Part shown: positions 19,014 through 27,644 of the stretch, one piece after another | Position numbering within the stretch: position 1 is the first letter of the stretch | How the letters are laid out: each line of letters opens with the position of its first letter | Origin: Streptomyces humi | GTDB lineage: Bacteria > Actinomycetota > Actinomycetes > Streptomycetales > Streptomycetaceae | Assembly (NCBI RefSeq): GCF_001005085.2 | Contig: NZ_LBMU02000053.1 | Span: forward strand, 1 to 64,000 | Length of the DNA stretch: 64,000 bases | Reading direction: 5' to 3' | Made by a program: the position numbers and the translations under genes | The notes under the pieces: model-generated | Seen by the model: only the letters and a program-made list of their open reading frames with translations | The model's database searches: none | Told to the model about the DNA's origin: nothing

Positions 19014-19595
19014 TTGATCAGCATCACCGTGACGGCGCTCGTCTTCGGCGTCATCTTCCTCGCCGAACTGCCCGACAAGACCGCGCTCGCCGGTCTCGTC
19101 CTGGGCACGCGCTACCGGGCGTCGTACGTCTTCGCCGGGGTCGCCGCGGCCTTCCTGCTGCACGTCGTGCTGGCCGTCGCGGCCGGCAGCGTGCTGACCC
19201 TGCTGCCGCAGCAGATCGTGCACGCGATCACCGGTCTGCTCTTCCTCGGCGGCGCGGCCGTGCTGCTGCTGAAGAAGGGCGAGGAGGACGAGGAGATCCG
19301 CAAGCCCGCCGACCAGTCCTTCTGGAAGGTCGCCGGTACCGGGTTCATGCTCATCCTGGTCGCCGAGTTCGGCGACCTCACGCAGATCATGACGGCGAAC
19401 CTCGCGGCGCGCTACGACGACCCGCTGTCCGTGGGCCTCGGCGCGGTGCTCGGTCTGTGGGCCGTGGCCGGGCTGGGCATCGTCGGCGGCAAGGCGCTGA
19501 TGAAGAAGGTGCCGCTGCGGCTGATCACGCAGATCGCCGCCGTGCTGATGCTGGCGCTGGGCGTGTGGAGCCTGTGGGAGGCGTTCGCCGGCTGA
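19014..19595 (+). CDS. TMEM165/GDT1 family cation transporter (UPF0016)
   Basis: 193 aa, TTG start with gagga close upstream. Two repeated halves each carry the family motif E-x-G/P-D-K/L-T: AELPDKTALAG in the first and AEFGDLTQIM in the second, with three hydrophobic segments in each half and a charged loop (KKGEEDEEIRKPAD) between them. The family exports Mn2+/Ca2+ in exchange for protons. Placement behind a manganese riboswitch supports a role in manganese efflux that is switched on when the metal is plentiful. Confidence 0.9.
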   Translation: MISITVTALVFGVIFLAELPDKTALAGLVLGTRYRASYVFAGVAAAFLLHVVLAVAAGSVLTLLPQQIVHAITGLLFLGGAAVLLLKKGEEDEEIRKPADQSFWKVAGTGFMLILVAEFGDLTQIMTANLAARYDDPLSVGLGAVLGLWAVAGLGIVGGKALMKKVPLRLITQIAAVLMLALGVWSLWEAFAG

Positions 19596-19800
19596 CCGGG
19601 CGGCGGTCCCGCGAGCTGAAGAGTCGGTGAACGGTCGGCGAAGGTGGTGGCGGGAGAGCCGCTCTGTTTTGTACCGTAGAGAAACAAAGTGGCTCCCGCC
19701 CGTTTTCCCTGACCGGCGGGCGGGGCCGCCTTGTCTGTTCCGGCCGTTTCCCGGCCCGTCTCTCCGGCCCGGTCCTCCCGGCCTGTTTAGGAGCTGCCCG

Positions 19801-20457
19801 ATGACGGCCACCGTCCTCACCGCCCGCGCCCTCCTGCTCGACATGGACGGCACCCTCGTCAACTCCGACGCCGTCGTGGAACGCATCTGGCGGCGCTGGT
19901 CCGAGCGGCACGGGCTGGACGGCGACGAGGTCATGAAGGTCGTCCACGGCCGGCAGGGGCACGCTTCCATGGCGCTGCTGCTGCCGGACCGGCCGGTGCA
20001 GCGGAACCTCGCCGACAACGCGCGGATGCTGGCGGAGGAGACCGCCGACATGGACGGCGTGGTGGAGGTCCCGGGCGCGGCGGCCTTCCTCGCCTCGCTG
20101 GCCGGGCTGCCGCACGCCCTGGTCACCTCGGCGGACGTGCCGCTGTCGACGGCCCGGATGGCCGCCGCGGGCCTGCCGCTGCCGCGGGTGCGGGTGACCG
20201 CGGAGTCGGTGGGCGCGAGCAAGCCGGACCCGGAGGGTTTCCTGAAGGGCGCGGCCGAGCTGGGGGTCGACCCGGCGGACTGCGTGGTGTTCGAGGACTC
20301 CGGCGCGGGGATCGCGGCGGGGCGGGCGGCGGGGATGCGCGTGATCGGCGTCGGCCCGCGGGCGGGCCTGCACGGACCGGACGCGGTGGTGCGGGACCTG
20401 ACGGAGGTGCGGATCGAGACGCTGGACGACGGCTCACTCCGGGTGCACGTCGGCTAG
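19801..20457 (+). CDS. HAD-family phosphatase (sugar-phosphatase-like)
   Basis: 218 aa, ATG start with aggag upstream. HAD motifs are complete: LLDMDGTLVNSD (D14, D16), LVTSAD for motif II, SKPDPEGF for motif III and VFEDSGAGIAAG for motif IV, with a cap domain between motifs I and II. This is the pattern of small sugar phosphatases of the phosphoglucomutase-like subgroup. A short inverted element (TTTGT...ACAAA) lies in the 205-bp gap upstream. Physiological substrate unknown. Confidence 0.85.
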   Translation: MTATVLTARALLLDMDGTLVNSDAVVERIWRRWSERHGLDGDEVMKVVHGRQGHASMALLLPDRPVQRNLADNARMLAEETADMDGVVEVPGAAAFLASLAGLPHALVTSADVPLSTARMAAAGLPLPRVRVTAESVGASKPDPEGFLKGAAELGVDPADCVVFEDSGAGIAAGRAAGMRVIGVGPRAGLHGPDAVVRDLTEVRIETLDDGSLRVHVG

Positions 20458-20497
20458 GGGCCGGCCGGCGTGGGTTTCGCCGGCGGGCGTGAGTGGA

Positions 20498-20560
20498 GCG
20501 ACCCGCAAGGGGCGCTGGGGGTACCTCCGGCCGAAGGCTGGGGGAGGAACCGCGCGGCCG
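20498..20560. repeat. Dispersed intergenic hairpin repeat, copy A
   Basis: Contains ggggcgctgggggtacctcc, ccgaaggc and gggggaggaaccgcgc. Its reverse complement aligns with copies at 29029-29090 and 55606-55668 over about 60 bases. It folds into a compound GC-rich hairpin and lies between two convergent genes. Confidence 0.7.
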
Positions 20561-20606
20561 GCCCCACTCACCCGCACGTGCCCGCGACCGACGGCCCGCC
20601 GCCTCT

Positions 20607-21581
20607 CTACGGCTTCGTCGTCTCCGACTCCAGCTTCGCCCGCGTGGCCGCCCCGTACACCCCCGACTCGTCCGTCAGGACGCCGCGCGTCACCTGGTAC
20701 GTACGGACCCCGCTCTCGGTCCTGCTGTCGTACTCGCCGGAGGCGTCCCCCGAGTACAGCCCCACCTGCTTCAGCCGCAGCTGGAGCTCCGTGACCTCGG
20801 CCCCGCTGTCGCCGGGGCGCAGCACCGGCGGCGTCGACGGCTGCGCGGACGCCGACGTCCCCGTCACCGGCGCCGACCGGGTCGGCGTGGCCGAGCGGGA
20901 CGGGGTGGGGGACGGGCTCGCGCCCGACGGCGTGGCGGACGGCTCCGCCGAGGCACTGGGGCTCGCCGACACGGACGGTGACGCCGACGTCGCGGACGCC
21001 GTCGGCGACGTCGGCGCGGCGGCCGAGGGCGACCCCGGCGTCACGTCCGGCACACTCTCCCGGACGCTCTCGGGCCCCGCCCCGTCCCGCGTGGGCGTCA
21101 GATGGGCGAAGAGCCCGCTCACGAATCCCGCCACGGCGAGGACCGCCACCACCGCCCCGGCCACGGACAGCAGCAGCGCCCGCCGTGAACGCCGGCGGGG
21201 CCGTTCCTCCGGAGCCGGCGGGCCGGGCGCGTCGGATACGTCGTCGTACGGCGCTGCCCCCGCGTCGGCGTCCGGCACCGTCCGCATCGGCACCGTCGGC
21301 TCCCCCGGCGGCACCGGCACCGCCACCGGCACGGTCTCCGCCCCTCCGGCGGCCCCTCCGGCACCCGCCGCGTCGTGGCCGTCCTGGCCGTCGTGGCCGT
21401 CGAGCCCGATGTAAGGCCGTATCCGCAGCGGGTCGAAGTCCTCCGCCGCGGCCTGCTCCGCCGTACGCGCGTCGCGCAGGGCGTCGGACGCCCGCTGGTT
21501 GCAGTCGCAGGAAGGCGAGCCGTCCGGCCGCCTCGGTGCCCCGCACTCCGGGCACTGGCGACCCTCGGTCGTATCCGTCAC
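20607..21581 (-). CDS. Membrane protein with zinc-ribbon N-terminus and peptidoglycan-binding C-terminus
   Basis: 324 aa. The N-terminus has a possible zinc site (CPECG ... CDCN), followed by an acidic/Pro-rich cytoplasmic stretch, one membrane helix (ALLLSVAGAVVAVLAVAGFVS) near residue 145, a long Ser/Thr/Pro/Ala linker suited to crossing the wall, and a C-terminal PG_binding_1 domain (LRPGDSGAEVTELQLRLKQV through GVYGAATRAKLE). It appears to tether the membrane to peptidoglycan with a cytoplasmic ribbon as possible sensor. No partner gene is adjacent. Confidence 0.8.
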   Translation of the reverse strand: MTDTTEGRQCPECGAPRRPDGSPSCDCNQRASDALRDARTAEQAAAEDFDPLRIRPYIGLDGHDGQDGHDAAGAGGAAGGAETVPVAVPVPPGEPTVPMRTVPDADAGAAPYDDVSDAPGPPAPEERPRRRSRRALLLSVAGAVVAVLAVAGFVSGLFAHLTPTRDGAGPESVRESVPDVTPGSPSAAAPTSPTASATSASPSVSASPSASAEPSATPSGASPSPTPSRSATPTRSAPVTGTSASAQPSTPPVLRPGDSGAEVTELQLRLKQVGLYSGDASGEYDSRTESGVRTYQVTRGVLTDESGVYGAATRAKLESETTKP

Positions 21582-21757
21582 GGCGTCCGTCCCTCCCCTT
21601 GCAAACCCCCCTTACAAACTCCACAGATTATGCGGAGCACCCACACGTACGTTCGCGGGAACCCCCGGGCTCAAGGGGTCGCGAAGAGGATTCGACGGGC
21701 CATAACGGGTGAGACCGGCCACGATGGAGAATGGTTGACGCAACCCGGGAGGTCTCC

Positions 21758-23791
21758 ATGGCCGTGGACGCCACGCACGCGACGGCGAAGGAAGCGGAAC
21801 AGGTCCCCGGCGGTGTGCTCGTCCCGATCGGCGCGCTGCTGCTCGGGCTGCTGCTGGCCGCGCTGGACCAGACCATCGTGTCCACCGCGTTGCCGACCAT
21901 CGTCAGCGACCTGGGCGGTCTGGAGCACCTGTCCTGGGTGGTCACCGCCTATCTGCTGGCCTCCACCGCCGCCACCCCGCTGTGGGGCAAGCTCGGCGAC
22001 CAGTACGGGCGCAAGCGGCTCTTCCAGCTCGCGATCGTGATCTTCCTGATCGGGTCGGCGCTGTGCGGGATGGCCCAGGACATGGGCGAGCTGATCGGCT
22101 TCCGCGCGTTGCAGGGGCTCGGCGGCGGCGGGCTCATGGTGCTGTCGATGGCGATCGTGGGCGACCTCGTGCCACCGCGCGAACGCGGCCGCTACCAGGG
22201 CCTGTTCGGTGCCGTCTTCGGCGCCACCAGCGTGCTCGGGCCGCTGCTCGGCGGGGTGCTCACCGAGCAGCTCAGCTGGCGCTGGGTGTTCTACGTCAAC
22301 CTGCCGGTCGGCGTCGTCGCGCTCGCGGTGATCGCCGCCGCGCTGCACATCCCGCGCCGCACCGCCCACCACGTCATCGACTACCTCGGCACCCTGCTGA
22401 TCGCCGCCGTCGCCACCTGCCTGGTGCTGGTCGCCTCGCTGGGCGGGACGACCTGGGCCTGGGGTTCGGCGCGGGTCGTCGGACTCGCGGTGCTCGGGGT
22501 GGTCCTCGCCGTCGCCTTCGTCGCCGTCGAGCGGCGGGCCGCCGAACCCGTCCTCCCGCTGAAGCTCTTCGGCATCCGGACCTTCACGCTCGCCGCTCTG
22601 ATCAGCTTCATCGTCGGCTTCGCGATGTTCGGGGCGATGACCTACCTGCCGACCTTCCTCCAGGTCGTGCACGGCATCTCGCCGACCCTGTCGGGCGTGC
22701 ACATGCTGCCGATGGTGGTCGGCCTGCTGCTGTCGTCCACGCTCTCCGGCCAGGTCGTCAGCCGAACCGGCCGCTGGAAGGTGTTCCCGGTGGCCGGCAC
22801 CGCGGTGACCACGATCGGGCTGCTGCTGCTCCACCGGCTCGACGAACACAGCCCGACCGCCGAGATGAGCGTCTACTTCTTCGTCTTCGGCCTGGGCCTC
22901 GGCCTGGTCATGCAGGTCCTGGTACTGATCGTGCAGAACTCCGTCTCGTACGAGGACCTGGGCGTCGCCACCTCCGGCGCGACCTTCTTCCGTTCGATCG
23001 GCGCCTCCTTCGGGGTCGCCATCTTCGGTTCCGTCTTCGCGAGCCGCCTCGCCGACAAGCTGGCGGACGCCTTCCGGGGCGTGCGCCTCCCGCCGGGCGT
23101 CACCCCGGGCGCCCTCAAGGCCGACCCGCGCGGCATCGCCGTGCTGCCGCCCGCGCTGCGCCCGGCGGCGCTGCACGCGTACGCGTCCTCGATCACCGAC
23201 GTCTTCCTGTACGCGGCCCCGGTGGCCGCCCTCGGCTTCGTGCTGGCCTGGTTCCTCAAGGAGGACCGGCTGCGCGGCTCGGTCACCGCGCCGGACGCCT
23301 CGGAGACCCTTCCGCCCAACCCGGTGCAGCGGTCGTCGTACGACGAGTGCTGCCGGGCCCTGTCGCTGCTCGGGACGCGCGAGGGGCGCCGGGAGGTCTA
23401 CCGGAAGATCAACGAGCGGGCCGGAGTGGACCTGGTGCCCGCGGCCGGCTGGCTGCTGCTGCGGATCCGCAGGTACGGCTCGGTGGAACCGGGGCAGCTC
23501 GCCGAGCGCGGGGCCGTCCCGCTGACCGTGGTGCTGGAGGGCGCCCGGCAGCTGGAGGAACGGCGCCTGGTGGACCGGCTCGGTCTCGACCTGACCGCGA
23601 CCGAGCAGGGCCGGGAGACCGCGGAACGGCTCGCCAGGGCCCGGGAGGAGTCCCTGGCCGAACTCCTCGGCGACTGGTGGGGCCCGGACCGCCCCACCGA
23701 CCTGGACCGCCTGGTGCGGGAGCTCACCGACGAGCTGTGCGGGACCGAACGTGAGCAGCCCCGGAACCCGGCGGCCCGGCAGGCCGGTTGA
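21758..23791 (+). CDS. DHA2 (EmrB/QacA) MFS drug transporter with C-terminal winged-helix-like extension
   Basis: 677 aa from ATG 21758, chosen over an upstream ATG because gggagg sits at 21747-21752. Fourteen hydrophobic segments with motif LDQTIVSTALPTIVSDL and GKLGDQYGRKRLF mark a DHA2 proton-driven multidrug exporter. After the last span (about residue 520) a soluble tail of some 140 residues resembles a MarR-like winged helix (LLLRIRRYGSVEPGQLAERG ... LEERRLVDRLGLDLTATEQG). A transporter-regulator fusion of this kind could sense or limit drug export. The 3' end overlaps the convergent acetyltransferase gene by 68 bp. Confidence 0.88.
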   Translation: MAVDATHATAKEAEQVPGGVLVPIGALLLGLLLAALDQTIVSTALPTIVSDLGGLEHLSWVVTAYLLASTAATPLWGKLGDQYGRKRLFQLAIVIFLIGSALCGMAQDMGELIGFRALQGLGGGGLMVLSMAIVGDLVPPRERGRYQGLFGAVFGATSVLGPLLGGVLTEQLSWRWVFYVNLPVGVVALAVIAAALHIPRRTAHHVIDYLGTLLIAAVATCLVLVASLGGTTWAWGSARVVGLAVLGVVLAVAFVAVERRAAEPVLPLKLFGIRTFTLAALISFIVGFAMFGAMTYLPTFLQVVHGISPTLSGVHMLPMVVGLLLSSTLSGQVVSRTGRWKVFPVAGTAVTTIGLLLLHRLDEHSPTAEMSVYFFVFGLGLGLVMQVLVLIVQNSVSYEDLGVATSGATFFRSIGASFGVAIFGSVFASRLADKLADAFRGVRLPPGVTPGALKADPRGIAVLPPALRPAALHAYASSITDVFLYAAPVAALGFVLAWFLKEDRLRGSVTAPDASETLPPNPVQRSSYDECCRALSLLGTREGRREVYRKINERAGVDLVPAAGWLLLRIRRYGSVEPGQLAERGAVPLTVVLEGARQLEERRLVDRLGLDLTATEQGRETAERLARAREESLAELLGDWWGPDRPTDLDRLVRELTDELCGTEREQPRNPAARQAG

Positions 23792-24281
23792 CGAGCTCCT
23801 TGCGGAACCAGTGCTCGGCGTAGACGTCGTCGTTGTGCCGCTCGGTCTCGGTGTAGCCGAGCCGCGCGTACAGGGCGCGGGCCTCCACCAGGTCGGAACG
23901 GGTGTCCAGCACCATCCGTGCCGCGCCCAGGGCACGGGCCGCGTCCTCGGCCGCCGCGACGAGGAGCGCGGCACCGCCCAGGCCGCGTCGGCCCTCGGCC
24001 ACGAACACCCGGGTGAGTTCGGCGGTGCCCGGTCCGAGCAGCCGGACACCGGCGCTGCCGGCCGGCTCGCCCTCGTACCGGGCGATCAGCAACCGGCCGG
24101 TGGGCGGGGCGAGTTCGGACCCCGTGCGGGCCGCGATCTCGCGCTCCAGCTCGGCCGGGTCGGTGCGCCGGTTCTCGTGCAGCAGGTACCAGCGGTCGCT
24201 GACCGCGGTGTAGTACGCCCGCCAAAGGGCCGTCGCGGCGGGGGAGTCAGGCGGTTCCGGGGTGATCGTCCAGGAGGTCAT
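23724..24281 (-). CDS. GNAT family N-acetyltransferase
   Basis: 185 aa from ATG 24281. The core acetyl-CoA-binding region reads LTRVFVAEGRRGLGGAALL (motif R-x-x-G-x-G) followed by AARALGAARMVLDT and the C-terminal EARALYARLGYTE, the standard GNAT order. Substrate cannot be predicted. It overlaps the 3' end of the DHA2 gene antisense, and its 160-bp upstream gap is shared with the divergent membrane-protein gene. Confidence 0.85.
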   Translation of the reverse strand: MTSWTITPEPPDSPAATALWRAYYTAVSDRWYLLHENRRTDPAELEREIAARTGSELAPPTGRLLIARYEGEPAGSAGVRLLGPGTAELTRVFVAEGRRGLGGAALLVAAAEDAARALGAARMVLDTRSDLVEARALYARLGYTETERHNDDVYAEHWFRKELVNRPAGPPGSGAAHVRSRTARR

Positions 24282-24441
24282 GACCCGTATCCCAGGCCGC
24301 ACCGGGCCACCCGCGCAACCGGATATCGGTGACCTCGGGGCGGCCTGGCGGCCGGCAAGTACCGCCCGCTGTTTGCGGAGCGCGGTCCGGGTCACCCGAA
24401 GAGAGAGCCGGCCCGTCGGGCCGAGACACCGGAAGGCAACC

Positions 24442-25089
24442 ATGTCCACAGGCTTGATCATCGCGATCGTGATCGTGGCCGCCGTGGTCGTAGTCGCGGC
24501 CGTACTGGCCATGCGCTCGCGGAACAAGGGCCCGGGAAACCTGAAGCGGCGCTTCGGACCCGAGTACGAGCGGACCGTGGCCCAGCACGGCGGTGACACC
24601 AACGCGGCCGAACGTGAGCTCGCCGAGCGCGTGGAGCGCCACGGCGACCTGCACGAGCGACCCCTGGAACCGGCGGAACGCGAGCGGTACGCGGCTCGCT
24701 GGACGACCGCACAGGAACACTTCGTCGACTCGCCCCGCGAGTCCGTGACCGAGATCGACCGGCTGCTCGCCGAAGTGGCCGCCGCCCGTGGCTTCCCGGC
24801 CGGCGCCGAGTACGAGGACCAGGTCGCCGCGCTCTCCGTGCACCACGCCGACCACGTCGACGGTTACCGCCGTGTCCACCGGGCCGCCGTGGCGCCCGTG
24901 GGCGGCGCTCCGCAGAACCAGGCCGGTACCGAGGAGATGCGCAGGGCCATGATCGAGGCCCGCTCCCTCTTCGAGGACCTGGTCACCTCGTCCACCGGTG
25001 AGCACGGCCGCCACCGCGCCGGTGTCGGGGCCGACACCGGCGGCCATATGCCCTGGTCCGCCGACCCGAGCCGTCCGAAGGAGAGCTGA
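24442..25089 (+). CDS. Membrane-anchored hypothetical protein with FVDxPR helical module
   Basis: 215 aa, ATG with ggaagg upstream. An N-terminal single helix (LIIAIVIVAAVVVVAAVLAM) anchors a charged helical body. The segment AQEHFVDSPRESVTEIDRLL recurs in similar form in the next gene (AVAGFVDEPRAAVEEADRAV), suggesting a shared module. Five bases separate the two genes, so they are co-transcribed. Function unknown. Confidence 0.75.
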   Translation: MSTGLIIAIVIVAAVVVVAAVLAMRSRNKGPGNLKRRFGPEYERTVAQHGGDTNAAERELAERVERHGDLHERPLEPAERERYAARWTTAQEHFVDSPRESVTEIDRLLAEVAAARGFPAGAEYEDQVAALSVHHADHVDGYRRVHRAAVAPVGGAPQNQAGTEEMRRAMIEARSLFEDLVTSSTGEHGRHRAGVGADTGGHMPWSADPSRPKES

Positions 25090-25094
25090 CCGAC

Positions 25095-25904
25095 ATGACC
25101 GACGCGAAGACAGGACCGGGCCGCCGTCCGGCGGGCGGCGACGTGTATCCCGGCGGCGAGCCGCTGCCGGGCCGCGAGGAGCAGACCACCGACTGGGGCG
25201 ACGCCTCCGTCAGCGGTGTCACCCCCGGCCAGGAGGAGGCGGCACCGGAACCCACCGGCCGCCACGACGACGGCCGCCACGACGACGGCCGCACGGGCGC
25301 CGGGTCCGGCGCCGGGGAGTCCGGCCCGGCCGTACTGGTGGCCGGCGACGGCCCGGGCCACGAGACGGACACCGGGCGTGGGACGGAAGCCGGGCGTGGG
25401 ACCGACATCGGGCGGACGGACGCCGGACGGACGGGCGCCGGGCGTGGGACCGACACCGGGCGGACGGGCACCGGGCGGGCGACGGGAACCGCGCGTTCGG
25501 TGGACGCGGGGCTCGGGGCGGGCGCCGGGCGTGGGACGCACGCCGGGACCGAGGGGAGGACCGACGGAACCCTCGGACGCGAGACGGCCGTTGGCCGGCA
25601 GACGGACGCCGAGGCCGACGGCGAGCGGCTGATGCCGAACGAGGAGCGCGGTCAGCTGGAGCGGCGGCTGCGGCACGCCGTCGCCGGTTTCGTCGACGAG
25701 CCGCGCGCGGCCGTGGAGGAGGCCGACCGGGCCGTCGAGGAACTCAGCGCCCGCCTGACCGACGCCGTCGAGCGCCGTCGCCAAGCCCTGCGAGGCAGCT
25801 GGCAGGCGGACGGCGGGGACCGGCCGGGCACGGCCGACACCGAACAGCTCCGGCTGGCCCTGCGCGACTACCGCGAACTCGCCGACCGGCTGCTGCACAT
25901 CTGA
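25095..25904 (+). CDS. Hypothetical protein with Gly/Arg/Thr repeat and FVDxPR module
   Basis: 269 aa. The N-terminal 180 residues are low complexity, including tandem units such as AGRGTD, IGRTDAGRTG and TGRGT (DNA 25371-25488). The C-terminal 90 residues are helical and match the module of the preceding protein around FVDEPRAAVEEADRAVEELS. No signal peptide or membrane helix. It probably works with its membrane-anchored neighbour, but no role is known. Confidence 0.7.
   Translation: MTDAKTGPGRRPAGGDVYPGGEPLPGREEQTTDWGDASVSGVTPGQEEAAPEPTGRHDDGRHDDGRTGAGSGAGESGPAVLVAGDGPGHETDTGRGTEAGRGTDIGRTDAGRTGAGRGTDTGRTGTGRATGTARSVDAGLGAGAGRGTHAGTEGRTDGTLGRETAVGRQTDAEADGERLMPNEERGQLERRLRHAVAGFVDEPRAAVEEADRAVEELSARLTDAVERRRQALRGSWQADGGDRPGTADTEQLRLALRDYRELADRLLHI
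25371..25488. repeat. In-frame tandem repeat encoding Gly/Arg/Thr units
   Basis: Imperfect 12- to 24-base units around accgggcgtgggaccgaca repeat through the stretch and keep the frame of the host gene. They look like a slippage-prone minisatellite. Confidence 0.75.
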
Positions 25905-25916
25905 GTCACCACCGAG

Positions 25917-26351
25917 TCACGCCTGCGGGTCCGGTTCCGCCGTGCCCGCCGCCGCCCGGCGCTCCCGCCACTCGCGTACGACCTCCTCGACGTCGTACGG
26001 CTTCTTGCCCAGCGGGGGCCCGGGCGGCGGCTTGAACATCATGTCGCGGATCCTGACGTTGACCTCCGTGATGATCTTCCGGACGATCCGCTCCGAAGGT
26101 GCCGCCAGGGCCGCCGCGAGCGCGTCCTCCGCCTCCTTGCGCAGCGCGAGCGTCGGCGGCAGCATCGCCAGCCCCTCGCGGGCCATCTTCCGCTTGACCC
26201 ACCACAGTTCGTCATAGGGCGTGTCCAGGACCGCCGGCAACGGCTGCCCCGCGCCCGGCAGTTCGTCGAACTCCCCGCGCCGCTGGGCATCTCGGATCTG
26301 CTTGTCGACCCAGGACTCGAACGGTACCCCGGGTGGCTTTCGCTCGGTCAT
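25917..26351 (-). CDS. DUF1992 (DnaJ-homologue subfamily C member 28-like) protein
   Basis: 144 aa. The conserved core PFESWVDKQIRDAQRRGEFD, ELPGAGQPLP is the signature of DUF1992, found in bacterial proteins and at the C-terminus of eukaryotic DNAJC28. The rest is helical with a basic C-terminus. No J domain is present. Function is unknown. Convergent with the preceding pair, divergent from the FHA gene. Confidence 0.88.
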   Translation of the reverse strand: MTERKPPGVPFESWVDKQIRDAQRRGEFDELPGAGQPLPAVLDTPYDELWWVKRKMAREGLAMLPPTLALRKEAEDALAAALAAPSERIVRKIITEVNVRIRDMMFKPPPGPPLGKKPYDVEEVVREWRERRAAAGTAEPDPQA

Positions 26352-26454
26352 GACACCATTGTGCCGGACGCGGATCCGCCGGGCGTTTTATCATGCGGCC
26401 GAGATCCAGCAGGGATCTCAGGGAAGACCCAGGAACCGCGCAGGGGGAACGCAC

Positions 26455-26844
26455 GTGCTCGAACTCACCATGGCCTCCGTATCCGGGGAGACGGGCGAAA
26501 CGGCCGGAATGCTCATGGCCGACGCACCCAGCGACCCGGGCGCCGTGCTGCGGGTGGGCCGCGACGCCTCCGTCTGCCGGCTCGCCACGCCCGACGACTG
26601 GCTGTTCGTCTCCCGGGTGCACCTGGAGTTCCTGTGCGGGACCGAGGGCGGCTGGCAGGTCACCTGGCTGCGCGGCTCCCAGGCGGAACCCTCCTCCGAG
26701 GTGCTGCTGAAGGTCGGGGAGTACGCCCAGGCCATCACCTACGGCGGCACGGTCGCGCTGCCGCGGGGCGGCTCCGGCGAGATCGTCGTCCGGGACCGCA
26801 CCGCCCCGCGCAGTGTCAACGTGGGCTTCTACCACGAGGGTTGA
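26455..26844 (+). CDS. FHA-domain-like protein
   Basis: 129 aa from GTG 26455 with agggggaa upstream. The segment VLRVGRDASVCRLATPDDW followed by LFVSRVHLEF and later LPRGGSGEIVV has the FHA order: GR loop, S-R-x-H loop, then beta strands. FHA domains bind phosphothreonine peptides, so it may report on a Ser/Thr kinase. It stands alone, with no fused effector domain. The domain call rests on the two loops only. Confidence 0.7.
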   Translation: MLELTMASVSGETGETAGMLMADAPSDPGAVLRVGRDASVCRLATPDDWLFVSRVHLEFLCGTEGGWQVTWLRGSQAEPSSEVLLKVGEYAQAITYGGTVALPRGGSGEIVVRDRTAPRSVNVGFYHEG

Positions 26845-26864
26845 CGGGGGCGAGGGCCGGCCGG

Positions 26865-27536
26865 TCAGGCCAGGACCCGGGCCAGGGCGAAGCCGTCGTA
26901 CCCCTTGCTGCCGACCGTCTGGATCGCCGTGCCGCTCAGCCTCGGGTGCGCGGCGATCAGCTCGATCGCGGCACGGGTGCCGACCACGTCCGGTTCGGCG
27001 CTCCCGGCGTCCACGACCCGGCCGCCGCGCACCACGTTGTCGACGACGATCAGGCTGCCGGCCCGGGTGAGCCGCAGCGCCCACTCCACGTAGTGCGGGT
27101 TGTTGGCCTTGTCGGCGTCGATGAAGACCAGGTCGAAGGGGGCCGGGTTCTCGTCGGCGAGCTTGGGCAGCGACTCCAGGGCGGGCCCGACCCGCACCTC
27201 GACGAGCCGGTCCAGACCGGCGCGGGCGATGTTGCGGACCGCCACCTCGGCATGCCGGGCGTTGTACTCCAGCGAGACCATCCGGCCGTCGGCGGGCAGC
27301 GCCCGCGCCAGCCAGATGGTGCTGTACCCGCCGAGGGTGCCGATCTCCAGGATGCTGTGGGCGTCCTGGATCTGCGCGAGGAGCTGGAGGAGCTTGCCCT
27401 GGTTGGCGGTGACGTTGACGTGCGGCAGCTCGCTCGCCTCGCTCTCGCGCAGGGCCGCCTGGAGCGCGTCGTCGTCCGGTGACAGATGGCTGGTGAAGTA
27501 GAAGTCGACGTCGTCCCAGAGCTGAGAGCCGCTCAT
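26865..27536 (-). CDS. Class I SAM-dependent O-methyltransferase (catechol-OMT type)
   Basis: 223 aa from ATG 27536. The SAM site ILEIGTLGGYSTIWLARALP, the metal and catalytic region LVFIDADKANNPHYVEWAL, and LIVVDNVVRGGRV are those of the metal-dependent small-molecule O-methyltransferases (PF01596). It is a single-domain cytoplasmic enzyme with no obvious pathway partners alongside. The acceptor is probably a catechol-type compound. Confidence 0.9.
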   Translation of the reverse strand: MSGSQLWDDVDFYFTSHLSPDDDALQAALRESEASELPHVNVTANQGKLLQLLAQIQDAHSILEIGTLGGYSTIWLARALPADGRMVSLEYNARHAEVAVRNIARAGLDRLVEVRVGPALESLPKLADENPAPFDLVFIDADKANNPHYVEWALRLTRAGSLIVVDNVVRGGRVVDAGSAEPDVVGTRAAIELIAAHPRLSGTAIQTVGSKGYDGFALARVLA

Positions 27537-27644
27537 GCGTCCGCTGCCTTTCGCCTGTCCAGGAGGCTGTCCCCTGACAGCCACCTGGATAGCACTACTG
27601 AGAGGGTCGCCGCGACGGTGATCCACCGCCCCGGCGGCCGGAAC

